64,000 nt of DNA from CPC320 sp002684375 (lineage in GTDB: Bacteria; Pseudomonadota; Alphaproteobacteria; Rhodobacterales; Rhodobacteraceae): the NCBI GenBank assembly GCA_965662545.1, contig CBFIHZ010000004.1:62001-126000 (forward strand), read 5' to 3'. Shown one piece after another: positions 26,910 to 35,880 of this stretch (position 1 is the first letter of the stretch; each line of letters opens with the position of its first letter). Below the pieces are notes generated by a model. It ran no database searches and had not been told where the DNA came from. It worked only from the letters and a program-made list of their open reading frames with translations. The translations under genes and the position numbers were made by a program.

Positions 26910-27493
26910 TTATTTTCTAAGTCGATGGAGGAGCGTTTGAGTCCTTGAAAGAACTTTTTTTGCCAGAGAACTGGCCTGCACTTTGAAACAACACCCGAGA
27001 AGAGCGCAGGATGGAATTCGCAGCTTTTAAGTTTCAAGTGGTGCATTTGCTATTTTTGTGAGTTTTCTGTGGGACTGTCGCATTTTCGGTGTGATCTATC
27101 AAGTTGCTTCGGCAGCCTTGCATTCAAAAATGTATCCTTGCAGAGTTGCAACCACTGGGTTCATAAAAATATAATGTCCGGTCAGAAGCATGCGACAGAT
27201 TGGGTTATGACCTACAGCTCATTATTTCAAAGGCACTTTTCACTGTTTTGACGATGCTGTGGGTTCAAGGGGTTAGAACGGGATGTTTAACGCGTAAATA
27301 GGATAATATTTGTCTGTTATTTTGTATATACAGCGCCGGCGCTTGCCAAGATCAGAGCGGCTCGGCAAATAGATCGCGTGTCTTAAAATGCAAAATTTCT
27401 GGATTGGGTAATATTTATCACCTTTGGCTTTATAGGATTTGACAGTATTTGCGACCCTATAATTTCCCGACAAACGCTGCCCCTTAATCCAAT
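26910..27493. other. Intergenic stretch with no gene seen
   Basis: There are 584 bases. The part after about 27400 may hold further, unreadable debris of the agmatinase relic that follows. The rest has only short frames on both strands. Confidence 0.3.
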
Positions 27494-28174
27494 ATGCACG
27501 TCGCAGATATGGGTGACGTCCCAATCTATACATTCGACCTCAAGAAATCGGTCGATATCATCACGGCCAGTTACGTTGACGTTTTGTCCCATGACACAGT
27601 TCCGTTAACATTGGGCGGAGACCAGACCGTGATATGGCCAATTTTACCGGCCTCACGCGACAAGTTTGGCCCGGTGGCCTTGGTTCATGTTGAGGCGTAT
27701 GCAGATATTAATGACGAAATGTTCGGGAAAAGGTGGCGCGTGGATGTCCGTTTCGCGGGACTTGGGAAGACGGATGCCGGATCAATGACAAAGTTTGTGA
27801 AATTGACTTGCTTGGCACGGGATGCAACCCCGGCGATTTCGATTGGGGATGACAGCAGGGGCGGACAGCCATCCCTGTGGAAGAATGCTTGTATAAGTCG
27901 CCAGCCTTCTTGATGGGGAAATACGCAGTCAGATAGGTGATGCGCCAGTGTATCTGAGTTTTGATAGTGATAGCCTCGAACCAGCCTATGTGTGCTGGAA
28001 ATTGGAACGGTTGATGTGGGTGGTCTGACCTCCACCTAAGCGTTGAAATCGGCCATGGCATGGCTGGTCTGAACGGTGTCGGTTGCGATCTTGTTAAGAT
28101 TTCACCGCCCTATGATCCCACGGGTAACATGGCCATGATCGGGCCATTTTTTGTATGAAATGCTCTTTGGGCTG
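27494..28174 (+). pseudogene. Decayed agmatinase/ureohydrolase (SpeB-like) gene
   Basis: Three frames give successive parts of an agmatinase. 27494-27720 reads VADMGDVPIYTFDLKKSVDI and then VPLTLGGDQTVIWP and VALVHVEAYADINDEMFG. About 27945-27985 reads APVYLSFDSDSLEPAYV. About 28005-28155 reads GTVDVGGLTST, stop, EIGHGMAGLNGVGCDLVKIS, PPYDP. Besides frameshifts and stops, manganese ligands are lost: the GGDH motif is GGDQ and DAHAD is EAYAD. Ureohydrolases cleave agmatine or guanidino compounds to urea. This copy cannot be functional. Confidence 0.85.
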
Positions 28175-28726
28175 AGACCATAATTTCACCCCAAGATCAG
28201 GGTCACTCAAAGCAGGCAGCAAACACGGCAGATGCGTAGTTATTCATTGGTTTAATGCCCGCAATAATCGACAGACGCGGGTTTTTGACGGTTGCTTAAA
28301 ACATCATGTCCGACAGGTTGGTCAGGATCCTCACGATGCCGCAGGGTGTCTGAAGGACGAGATTGATCACTGGGACGGCTGGAAATCATGCAGTGGGGTT
28401 TAAAATCGTTCACTTTGCGGAAGTTGCGATTGTCTCGCCGTTATTTTACTGGCAATGGGGCAGCGTTTTGACCAAGATTGTACAGACTTGCACAGACTTG
28501 CACACTTGGAGACGCGCCGAGGGGGTTTAGACGCGGCACCAATAGCATTATTGGCTGTGTCTAGAAAATGAACCTCGTAGGTTTTTGAGATGAATGCATG
28601 GAGAGCCACGGTATTAAACGAGGGCAGGCGCCAATCAGAACGGTTGGCGCTGTATCTCGCATAACAATGTGTAGGGTAATGCCACGATCTCTGAGGGCGC
28701 AAATTTAATCAAAACTGTTGAGAATA
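28175..28726. other. Intergenic stretch upstream of the GAF/AAA+ regulator, no gene seen
   Basis: There are about 550 bases between the agmatinase relic and the operator-like palindrome. No frame with a ribosome binding site is visible on either strand. The last 100 bases probably hold the regulator promoter. Confidence 0.35.
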
Positions 28727-28743
28727 TGTTCAATTTCTGAACA
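28727..28743 (+). promoter_or_regulatory. Palindrome TGTTCA-N5-TGAACA upstream of the regulator gene
   Basis: TGTTCAATTTCTGAACA is a perfect 6-bp inverted repeat with a five-base spacer, about 56 bases before the regulator start. Regulators with a Fis-type helix-turn-helix commonly bind TGT-N10/11-ACA sites, so autoregulation is plausible. A weaker match, TGTTTG-TCAA-CCAACA, lies at 31687-31702 upstream of tctB. Confidence 0.5.
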
Positions 28744-28798
28744 GTTGTAGAATTTGCGTGCTATAAAAAGGCTGCTAAAGCTCTACGGGGGGATGAAG

Positions 28799-30718
28799 AT
28801 GGACAGATTTGCCAGAGGGCGTGCCCAGGATTCGTTTGCGGAGCATGCTCTGACACCAGATGAAAATCTGGCTGATAATACGATATCAACAAGCTGGGCG
28901 CGCTGTTCTTCCTTCGGCTTGAACCCGGCAGGTAAACCTGTGGATGCAGTGACATCTAACACAGAGCTTTCCGAAATTATTCAGGAAAACCAACATATCA
29001 GAAAGTTCGTTCTGCCTGAGTTGGAACTTTTATATAACCAGATTGCGGGCACGAATTTTATGGTGGCCTATGCGGATACGCGCGGCGTGGTTCTGGATGC
29101 TTTACTGGACGAAGAATTCAAGAAAAGCGATGCTGGAAAAGCCGTCATTCCGGGGTCGATTTGGACAGAAAACTATCGTGGAACCAACGCTTTAGGACTG
29201 GCGCTGCACAGTGGGGCGTCGCAAATTGTAGCCGGGCAAGACCATTTTTTTCGCAAACTTGGCAATCTATCGTGCTTTGCCGCCCCGATTTACGGTCAAG
29301 ATGACCAGATCGTCGGTGTGATCGATGCCACCTCTGATGCGGCTTCACGCCAACAGCATACGCTGGCTTTGGTCAAACTGGCCAGTAAAAATGTTGAAAA
29401 CAGGCTTTTTATTGATCAGTTCAGCACGTCTTCGATTATTGCGTTCCATGCGCGCCATGAATACCTTTCGACAACCAGCGCCGCGCTTTTGGCGGTGGAT
29501 GATCACGGCTTTATTGAGGGCGCAAACATCAATGCCAAAATTATGCTCAATGGCTTAAACCTCTCGCAGAAGCAGCATTTTCGTGATATTTTCGCGATCC
29601 CCTTTTCGGCAATTATAAACCGGCTCAATTCAGATGAGATCATTCGCATTCAAGACACTATGGGGTCGGCTGTGTTTATGTTGATGAAAGAGTCCACGAC
29701 TAAGCGTATTGTGCATATGCCGGTGAAGCCGAATTTATTGCAAACCTTAAAAACGACGGCAGCCGATACGGCATCTGACTGCAAAACCGATGCAAACGAC
29801 GACCGTATCTTGCCGAAATACATTGATGCAGATCCGGTTTTGAAACGGCATTTGGCGCTGGCCCAAAAAGCTTTGGAACACCAACTTCCGGTATTTATAG
29901 AAGGCGCACGGGGGACCGGTAAGAAAACCACTGCTGTAGAACTGCATCAACAGCTTTTGGGGGGTAAACCCTTTGTCGAGATCGATGGAAAGCTGTTAAC
30001 CGAATGCAATCATGAAAGCGTCTTGTTTGGCCCGGCGGGAAAACTTACTTACTTTGATCACCAACCGCCAAGTCAAGCCCGTGGAAAACTAGCGCAGGCC
30101 ACTGGAGGAACGTTGTTCTTAAGCGCAATCGATGCGCTGCCCAAGGCAGTTCAGGACACCCTAAGCCAGGTGCTGGAAGCCTATCACGAGCCCAATTCAT
30201 CAAAAGATCAACAAGCGATCGGTGGCTTTGTATTTTCCAGCCGATACGCGATGTCTGACTTGCAACAGCAGCCAAATATGGAACCTGTCTTTTTAGAGAA
30301 TTTATTAGGGGCGCAGATTTCATTGCCCAGTTTGTCGCAACGGACCGATTTCAGAAAATTAACTGTTGAATTGCTGCGGCAAATTGCACCCAACCAGCGG
30401 ATTTCTAAAGCCGCATTGGATGCCTTGGAAACGCGGGATTGGCCCGGAAATATTGGGCAGTTGAAAAAAGTCCTAAGGATTTTGGTCGCCAGTGCAGAAG
30501 GGCCAATTATTCGCAATGCCAACCTTCAGATTGATCATACCCTGTCGGGAAGCGACGTAACCCCATGTGAGACGTGTACGCAATCTCCCATGCGCAAGGA
30601 AAGCTGTCTGTTGATTAAGAAGACATGGCTTGAAACGGGGGGCAACATTAGTCTGGTGTCACGCCGTTTAGGCATCTCGCGGACGACCGTGTACAAGCAT
30701 GTGACAAGCATGTCGTAG
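28799..30718 (+). CDS. AcoR-like GAF / AAA+ / Fis-HTH transcriptional regulator lacking GAFTGA
   Basis: This is a regulator of about 639 residues. It has an N-terminal GAF sensory region (about 60-200, including the G-S-I-W-x-E-x-x-x-G-T-N-A motif typical of AcoR-type proteins), an AAA+ region with a P-loop from G369 (GARGTGKKT), and a C-terminal Fis-type helix-turn-helix (SLVSRRLGISRTTVYKHVTS). The GAFTGA loop that contacts sigma-54 should follow the LFGPAG segment, but is absent. The Walker B region is degenerate (GGTLFLSAID). It probably regulates without sigma-54. ATG 28799 is preceded by GGGGGG at good spacing; ATG 28793 is an alternative. It is followed, after a 1.15-kb gap, by the tct and amine-catabolic genes on the same strand. 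Confidence 0.85.
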   Translation: MDRFARGRAQDSFAEHALTPDENLADNTISTSWARCSSFGLNPAGKPVDAVTSNTELSEIIQENQHIRKFVLPELELLYNQIAGTNFMVAYADTRGVVLDALLDEEFKKSDAGKAVIPGSIWTENYRGTNALGLALHSGASQIVAGQDHFFRKLGNLSCFAAPIYGQDDQIVGVIDATSDAASRQQHTLALVKLASKNVENRLFIDQFSTSSIIAFHARHEYLSTTSAALLAVDDHGFIEGANINAKIMLNGLNLSQKQHFRDIFAIPFSAIINRLNSDEIIRIQDTMGSAVFMLMKESTTKRIVHMPVKPNLLQTLKTTAADTASDCKTDANDDRILPKYIDADPVLKRHLALAQKALEHQLPVFIEGARGTGKKTTAVELHQQLLGGKPFVEIDGKLLTECNHESVLFGPAGKLTYFDHQPPSQARGKLAQATGGTLFLSAIDALPKAVQDTLSQVLEAYHEPNSSKDQQAIGGFVFSSRYAMSDLQQQPNMEPVFLENLLGAQISLPSLSQRTDFRKLTVELLRQIAPNQRISKAALDALETRDWPGNIGQLKKVLRILVASAEGPIIRNANLQIDHTLSGSDVTPCETCTQSPMRKESCLLIKKTWLETGGNISLVSRRLGISRTTVYKHVTSMS

Positions 30719-31868
30719 GCACATATCGGTCGGTGGCAATGGGCCGTTGCCCGTTCGGTAAAAAGATGTTTTTGCATCGAACATACGCGCCAGACCTTCC
30801 ATGCGTTTCTCGCATTGCAGGATTGCAGACTTTTCTGTCGTAACGCTGCCCGAAGCTTTCTAATTGCTCGGACATCAGAGTGGTCAGCAAAATATTAAAA
30901 AATATACCAAACTGTAATAATGGCACAAGCAGAGTCTGCGGCGATGAAAATGCTACAAAACTCGACTGATGCGCAGCTAGCACCGGCTGGTATTGATCGC
31001 GCAACGCATCCGTTGAACGTCATCAGAAAGAAGAGGCTGAATTTGCTGCGAAAGATGCCAGAGTTGACGCCATTATCGATACAGTTTCAGAGAAAAACTT
31101 GCTTGATCAAGCGGCCTGATCCGGCGATTGATCCGCTTTTGAAACTTTTAAAAGTTTTGGTTCCGGGTGCACAGATCCCGTTCAGTTTACAGCGGCAGGA
31201 TTTCCCGGCAGCAGTTGGTCGGCCCCACAGGTTTGCCTTTGATGAGGTGCCGTGAGTCGGTGATAAGGCTCCAACAAAGGCCTGTCTTTTTGAACGCATG
31301 ATTTAGACAGTGGGTAGAGAATGCTGTGATAGTGCCGTTTTTCGGGGTTTCCGTCGATATCGGCTATGTTTTGTCATGGCGCGTCTTGATGAAGTTTAAT
31401 CAATGATGCCGTTTGACTAATTGTAAAAAAATAGTGTTTTCTGCTCGGCTGCGATGGTTTGTGGTGTGATAAGGCGGTGGGCCGACGATTGAATTGCGGC
31501 TTCTGCACTGAGGGTGAAAATTTATCGACATGGTATGAATATGCATTGAGCCGGTTGAGAGCTCTGTTATCATGCTGAAATGACGTGCCGGACTTTAACA
31601 AGCTGTCTGAAGATCTCGTCTCACTTTTTCAGTGGGTTGGAAAGGTGGCAATGGTCGACCCTTAAAGGTGGTTTGGCACTGCGTGCTGTTTGTCAACCAA
31701 CACCGCAGGCACATTATTCCTGTCCATTTGGTCGTTTTGGTGTGCGACATATGTCTGTTTGTCCGGCAAAGGGGAAACCTCTGGATGGTTGGTCGGTCTG
31801 ATGGTGAACTCTTATCTGTCGTTTAGGCGTTTTATTTTTGCCCTCACCGTTGCCCTGCGGGGAAGGCT
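30719..31868. other. Long intergenic stretch with one coding-like relic and the tct promoter region
   Basis: There are 1150 bases between the regulator and tctB. A two-frame relic lies at 30920-31119 (listed separately). The hairpin GGCAA/TTGCC at 30735-30751 lies close after the regulator stop codon and may terminate it. The segment 31255-31868 contains no convincing gene. The TGT-N10-ACA site at 31687-31702 is the best operator candidate for the downstream operon. A -24/-12 promoter with correct spacing was looked for and not found. Confidence 0.4.
30920..31119 (+). pseudogene. Short coding-like relic in two frames, unidentified
   Basis: The first frame from ATG 30920 reads MAQAESAAMKMLQNSTDAQL. 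After about 30996 the sense continues in another frame with an amphipathic, charged stretch (VERHQKEEAEFAAKDARVDA, then IIDTVSEKNLLDQAA and a stop at 31117). The composition is protein-like and predicted helical, which is unlike the neighbouring noise. I do not recognise the family. It may be the remnant of a gene deleted between the regulator and tctB. Confidence 0.25.
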
Positions 31869-32612
31869 ATGAAAGCCTTTCCAAAGGACTATGAAACCCT
31901 TTTTATGTTTTCAGAACATACGCCTTTTTCTTGCGAGGCCGAAGCATCAGATTTTAAAAGCGAGTGCCCTCCTGATAAAAAAGTAAAAAAAGAAGATCTG
32001 TTTAAATTCAAACGCGGACGTGGGGATTTGCATGTCTCAGTGGTTACATTTGGATTGGCGGCGTTCTTTTTGGCGTTTTTCTGGACAGAGACGGGCTGGA
32101 ACACGCGTAAACTTCCAGATGAGTTTGGGCTTTATCTGGCACATCAATTTGGATTGGTCGATCTAGAGGGTCGAGGGATGCGGTTTGGCCGCATCTTAAA
32201 GCAATCGTGGTTCGCGCCGATGCTCTGTGTTTTGATCCTTGTGCCCACCACCATCTGGAACTTACGTGCCTCATGGCAGGTGCATCGTTGGAGAAAGCGC
32301 TTTTTGCAGCCGACAGGCATAGGGTATGAACTTGAGAAATATGCCGCCGCACTCGAGTTTGTTGGGTATTTTATTGGCTATACAGTGCTGGTTCCCATAT
32401 TGGGATATCTGGTCTCAACACTTGCACTTGGAAGCTATCTGACTTGGCGGTTGGGGTACCGGACGCGGCGTTGGGGATGCATTAGTTTGTTGTCCAGCTT
32501 CGCCATTGTTTTGTTGTTTAGAACTTTTCTGCAAATCAAAACACCGGGCAATATTTGGCTTTATGATCAACTGCCCGGCACTTTGCGATCTTATATGTTG
32601 ACATATTTTTAA
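31869..32612 (+). CDS. tctB: Tripartite tricarboxylate transporter small membrane subunit (TctB-like) with N-terminal extension
   Basis: This 247-residue protein has about four hydrophobic segments (near 57-72, 116-133, 158-183 and 203-217). It is the small, poorly conserved membrane subunit expected before TctA, and its position is the main reason for the call. The first 55 residues are hydrophilic with several Lys and two Cys, an extension not usual for TctB. The ATG follows GGGGAAGGCT. It is followed six bases later by tctA. TTT systems import organic acids using a periplasmic binding protein and an ion gradient. Confidence 0.6.
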   Translation: MKAFPKDYETLFMFSEHTPFSCEAEASDFKSECPPDKKVKKEDLFKFKRGRGDLHVSVVTFGLAAFFLAFFWTETGWNTRKLPDEFGLYLAHQFGLVDLEGRGMRFGRILKQSWFAPMLCVLILVPTTIWNLRASWQVHRWRKRFLQPTGIGYELEKYAAALEFVGYFIGYTVLVPILGYLVSTLALGSYLTWRLGYRTRRWGCISLLSSFAIVLLFRTFLQIKTPGNIWLYDQLPGTLRSYMLTYF

Positions 32613-32618
32613 AGGGAG

Positions 32619-34118
32619 ATGGAGATGGAGGCCTTCCTGGCCGGCCTGAATAATCTGATGGACCCCCATGTTCTGATCGCGATTGCGCTTGGCTCAATCG
32701 GGGGTTTGATGATCGGGGCCGTCCCGGGAATTGGTCCGGCCATTGCGATTGCAATCTTATTGCCCGCAACGGTGTTTTTGGAAGATCTTGTCAGTCTTGT
32801 TCTCCTTTTGGGGGTGTATGGGGCGTCGATGTATGGCGGAGCGATCCCTGCAATTTTGATCAATACGCCGGGAACGCCGGTGAATGCGCTGACCACCTAT
32901 GATGGCTTTGCTTTAACCCGCCGTGGAGAGGCGGGGCGGGCGCTGTCTCTGGCCTATGCCGCGTCGTTCTTTGGGGGATGCTTTTCAATTATTGCGGCGT
33001 TGCTGGCGCTGTTTGCCTTTGGCCCTTATCTGCGTGATCTTGGTGCGTTGTTCGGTCAGCGTGATATTTTGATGGCCGCTGTTTTAGGGAGCGTTCTTCT
33101 AATCGCTGCGCACCGTCAGAATATGGGCATCGCGGCAATGCTGTACGGGTTCGGATTTTTGATTGCCCTGATCGGTCGCCAGTCAACTCGCAAGATCGAT
33201 CGGTATACATTTGATATAGAATATCTGTTTTCCGGCTTTAATTTGATCGTGGTGATCGTTGGCATTTTCGCCCTAAGTCAGGCGCTTAATCTGATGACAG
33301 GCAAGGATGATGATCCGCCCGAAGCCCGGGTGTCCGGTGGGGTGCTGCGCGGTTTCACAGAACTGCTTGGCAACAAACTGGTTTGTTTTATGTCTGCCTG
33401 TTACGGCACGATTATGGGCATTATCCCTGGGGTAGGTGAGTTTGTCGCCCAGTTTTTCAGCTATTCGACGGCGCGCGCGCTGTCCAAGCAACCCGCCCGC
33501 TTTGGTCATGGATCACCCGAGGGATTGATCGCATCCGAGACCGCCAATAATGCGGTGCCCGCTGCGGCGATGATTCCGCTTTTGGCTTTGGGCGTTCCGG
33601 GGGAAGCTTTGACAGCGATGATGATGGTCGTGTTCTTTGATGCGGGTATCAAACCGGGGCCAGATGTCTTCGAAAACAATCCGGATTTCTTGTTTTCACT
33701 GTTCATGGCGCTTTTGATTATTAACGGGCTTGTTTTGTTAACATTGCTTGTCTCAACCCGCTATATTGCCAAAATGATCTATATTCCCAACCGCTTTTTA
33801 GGCGCGTTTATTATGATTTTGTCGTTTGTCGGTGTATACTCGATCCGCAACAGCTTGGTGGATTGCGTCTTTGCTGTGGTGTTCGGCTTTTTTGGGTTTA
33901 TCCTGCGACGGCTGGACTGGCCGCTTGTTCCAGTGGTGCTTGGATTGGTTCTGGGCTCTATCATTGTCGAACGACTATCTGCCGGTGCTGGTAAAATTAA
34001 GTTTATGATTGATTTGGTCAATCGCCCAGTTTCAGGCACCCTGAGCGCCATCATCGTGCTTGTTATCGGCTATATCATTTGGTCGGCGATCAAAAACCGG
34101 GGAATTAACCCGCAATGA
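32619..34118 (+). CDS. tctA: Tripartite tricarboxylate transporter large permease TctA
   Basis: This 499-residue permease has about twelve membrane spans. It carries the diagnostic TctA motifs GSIGGLMIGAVPGIGPAIAI near the N-terminus, YGGAIPAILINTPGTP, and in the second half a repeat of the same type (MGIIPGVGEFVAQFFSY) plus IPLLALGVPGEALTAMMM. It is the channel subunit of a TTT carrier. ATG 32619 or ATG 32625 could start it; a GGGAG ribosome binding site is just upstream. The substrate cannot be read from sequence. The context suggests a compound related to the gamma-glutamyl/amine catabolic genes downstream. Confidence 0.93.
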   Translation: MEMEAFLAGLNNLMDPHVLIAIALGSIGGLMIGAVPGIGPAIAIAILLPATVFLEDLVSLVLLLGVYGASMYGGAIPAILINTPGTPVNALTTYDGFALTRRGEAGRALSLAYAASFFGGCFSIIAALLALFAFGPYLRDLGALFGQRDILMAAVLGSVLLIAAHRQNMGIAAMLYGFGFLIALIGRQSTRKIDRYTFDIEYLFSGFNLIVVIVGIFALSQALNLMTGKDDDPPEARVSGGVLRGFTELLGNKLVCFMSACYGTIMGIIPGVGEFVAQFFSYSTARALSKQPARFGHGSPEGLIASETANNAVPAAAMIPLLALGVPGEALTAMMMVVFFDAGIKPGPDVFENNPDFLFSLFMALLIINGLVLLTLLVSTRYIAKMIYIPNRFLGAFIMILSFVGVYSIRNSLVDCVFAVVFGFFGFILRRLDWPLVPVVLGLVLGSIIVERLSAGAGKIKFMIDLVNRPVSGTLSAIIVLVIGYIIWSAIKNRGINPQ

Positions 34119-34161
34119 TAAGAAGAAACGAATCTATGCTCACTCAACGGAAGGAAAGAAA

Positions 34162-35103
34162 ATGAAAAAGCTTCTTACAATTGCAGCTCTTGCTGCGACA
34201 ACATCTCTGGGCGGCCTTGCCCCGGCTTTGGCCGAATATCCGGACGCGCCGGTTCAATTTATCGTGCCTTGGCCTCCGGGTGATTTCGAGGATATTTTGA
34301 CACGGATGATCGCGGCCGACATGCAGGAAGAAACTGGCGTCGCAGCGTCTGTGGTCAACAAGCCGGGTGGCGGCGATGGTCCGTTTCCCGGCGCTCTTGA
34401 GGTGCTGGCAGGGCCGACAGACGGTTCGGTTGTTGGGTCTTTTGTGATCGGCGTTCCGGTTGTTGGGCCAAAAATTGATATTGGGATAGATGAGGACAGT
34501 TTTGTTCCGGTTGGTATTTTTCTGACCTATCCGTTCGTGTTGGCCGCCTCGGGGGATGCCCCTTATACGAACATGGCTGAGTTGGCGACATACGCACAGG
34601 GCAATGACGTTGTACTGGGTCATTTCGGTGGGGGCCTGACCCCGACCAAAGCCTCTTTTGCAGCAGCCAAGAAACTTGACTTCGAATTTGCCGATGATGC
34701 TGCCTTTGACATGCTGGATTGTAACACGCTGTCTTCGGGGGATGCGGACGTCATCAACACAACACTGGCCCTGATCGAGCCCTGTCTGGGGGAAATTAAC
34801 GTGTTGGCCAATATCGGCTCGGATCCGATTGCCAAACTTGACGGCGTTCAGACTTTGTCGGCGCAATCGGGGATAAATGACCTCGAACTTTGGAACGGTT
34901 TGTTTGTTAAAAAAGGCACGCCACAAGAGGTGGTCGATGTTTTGGCACAGATTGCAGAGGCCACAATGGCCAGCGACGAAGCTCAGACACTGATGCGGGA
35001 AACCGGTGCAAGGGTCTATTGGCAGGGGATGGCTGAGGCTCAGGCACGCATCGCGGTGGATCGCGATAAAAGCGATGAACTGGATGCGATTATTGCACAA
35101 TAA
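34162..35103 (+). CDS. tctC: Tripartite tricarboxylate transporter periplasmic binding protein TctC
   Basis: This 313-residue solute-binding protein has a signal peptide ending near residue 24 (PALA/EY). It has the family hallmark after the first strand, VQFIVPWPPGDFEDILTRM, where most relatives have PGG and a Ser/Thr-rich loop, and a VVNKPGGGD motif. Two cysteines in the second half (DMLDCNT and EPCLG) could form a disulfide. ATG 34162 follows AAGGAAAG; an open frame extends upstream inside tctA but has no ribosome binding site. Followed by a strong hairpin and then the glutamine amidotransferase gene. Confidence 0.9.
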   Translation: MKKLLTIAALAATTSLGGLAPALAEYPDAPVQFIVPWPPGDFEDILTRMIAADMQEETGVAASVVNKPGGGDGPFPGALEVLAGPTDGSVVGSFVIGVPVVGPKIDIGIDEDSFVPVGIFLTYPFVLAASGDAPYTNMAELATYAQGNDVVLGHFGGGLTPTKASFAAAKKLDFEFADDAAFDMLDCNTLSSGDADVINTTLALIEPCLGEINVLANIGSDPIAKLDGVQTLSAQSGINDLELWNGLFVKKGTPQEVVDVLAQIAEATMASDEAQTLMRETGARVYWQGMAEAQARIAVDRDKSDELDAIIAQ

Positions 35104-35114
35104 CAATTGGAATT

Positions 35115-35134
35115 GGGGGGCGGCAGGGCCCCCC
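35115..35134 (+). terminator. GC-rich intercistronic hairpin after tctC
   Basis: GGGGGGC-GGCAGG-GCCCCCC forms a perfect 7-bp stem with a six-base loop, 12 bases after tctC. No T run follows and the next gene starts 18 bases later, so it is more likely a 3'-end stabiliser that raises the level of binding-protein mRNA than a full terminator. This is common after binding-protein genes. Confidence 0.6.
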
Positions 35135-35151
35135 TCATAAAGGTAGATACT

Positions 35152-35880
35152 ATGAAACGTATAAAACTGGGCATCTTGCAGACCAATCATGATAAAAGCA
35201 CAGAAGTTGGTGATGCGTTTCCCGATGATGCCCATCGGTTTCGTGACCTGTTTGATCAGCAAGACCAGCGGTTTCAATATCGCGTTTACATGACCATTGG
35301 CGGGGAAGTCCCCGCTAGCTTGGACGAACAAGATGCATTTTTAATCACAGGCAGTCCTCTAAGCGTCTTGGATCACCATATTTTCACCGATGATTTGCTG
35401 GCGTTTATCCGTAGGTGCGACGCGGCTAAAAAACCTTTGCTGGGTGCCTGTTTTGGCCATCAGGCAATTGCCGTTGCGCTTGGGGGCAAGGTCAAAAAAA
35501 TATGTGGTGGATATAACGTGGGTATTGAAGATACACGATTTGCGGTTAGGCGCCCATGGATGTGTCCGCAGCATGACCGCCTGCCGATGTATGTCTTTCA
35601 CGAAGATCAGGTCACGCAATTGCCCCCCGGTTGCGACCTGCTGGGCTCTAGCGATAAATGTCAGATCGCAAGTTTTGCAAAAGGGGACCATATTTTTACA
35701 ACGCAGGCGCATCCCGAGTTTTCGGATCGTTTTATGCGTTGTGTTTTAAAGTTTACCCAGCCCCACCTACCGCCAGAAAACCTTTCGGGAATCTGGGATA
35801 GCTTAGAACAAGAACAATTGGGTCAGGTCTTTGGTGTCTGGGCAGCAAATTTTTTCAAAGGAGATGCTAGTAATGCTTGA
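35152..35880 (+). CDS. Class I glutamine amidotransferase-fold hydrolase (candidate gamma-glutamylamide hydrolase)
   Basis: This 242-residue class I GATase has the nucleophile C100 in GACFGHQAIA and the H187-x-E189 pair in TQAHPEF, so the triad is complete. There is no synthetase domain. Such stand-alone domains include hydrolases that release glutamate from gamma-glutamylated amines (PuuD- and IpuF-like function). Its neighbours (a glutamine-synthetase-like ligase two genes on, a P450 and an aldehyde dehydrogenase) support that role: it would free a hydroxylated amine from its gamma-glutamyl tag. ATG 35152 is preceded by AAAGGTAGATACT. It overlaps the P450 gene by eight bases. Specificity is inferred from context only. 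Confidence 0.8.
   Translation: MKRIKLGILQTNHDKSTEVGDAFPDDAHRFRDLFDQQDQRFQYRVYMTIGGEVPASLDEQDAFLITGSPLSVLDHHIFTDDLLAFIRRCDAAKKPLLGACFGHQAIAVALGGKVKKICGGYNVGIEDTRFAVRRPWMCPQHDRLPMYVFHEDQVTQLPPGCDLLGSSDKCQIASFAKGDHIFTTQAHPEFSDRFMRCVLKFTQPHLPPENLSGIWDSLEQEQLGQVFGVWAANFFKGDASNA

Noticed and set aside
31670..31700. Possible sigma-54 promoter TGGCACTGCGTGCTG upstream of tctB
   Set aside because: The spacing between the GG and GC elements is two bases too short for a -24/-12 promoter, and the regulator lacks GAFTGA.
34144..35331. 395-codon minus-strand open frame
   Set aside because: It lies antisense to tctC and the amidotransferase gene, whose motifs are clear; its His/Cys/Arg-rich composition is that of a shadow frame.
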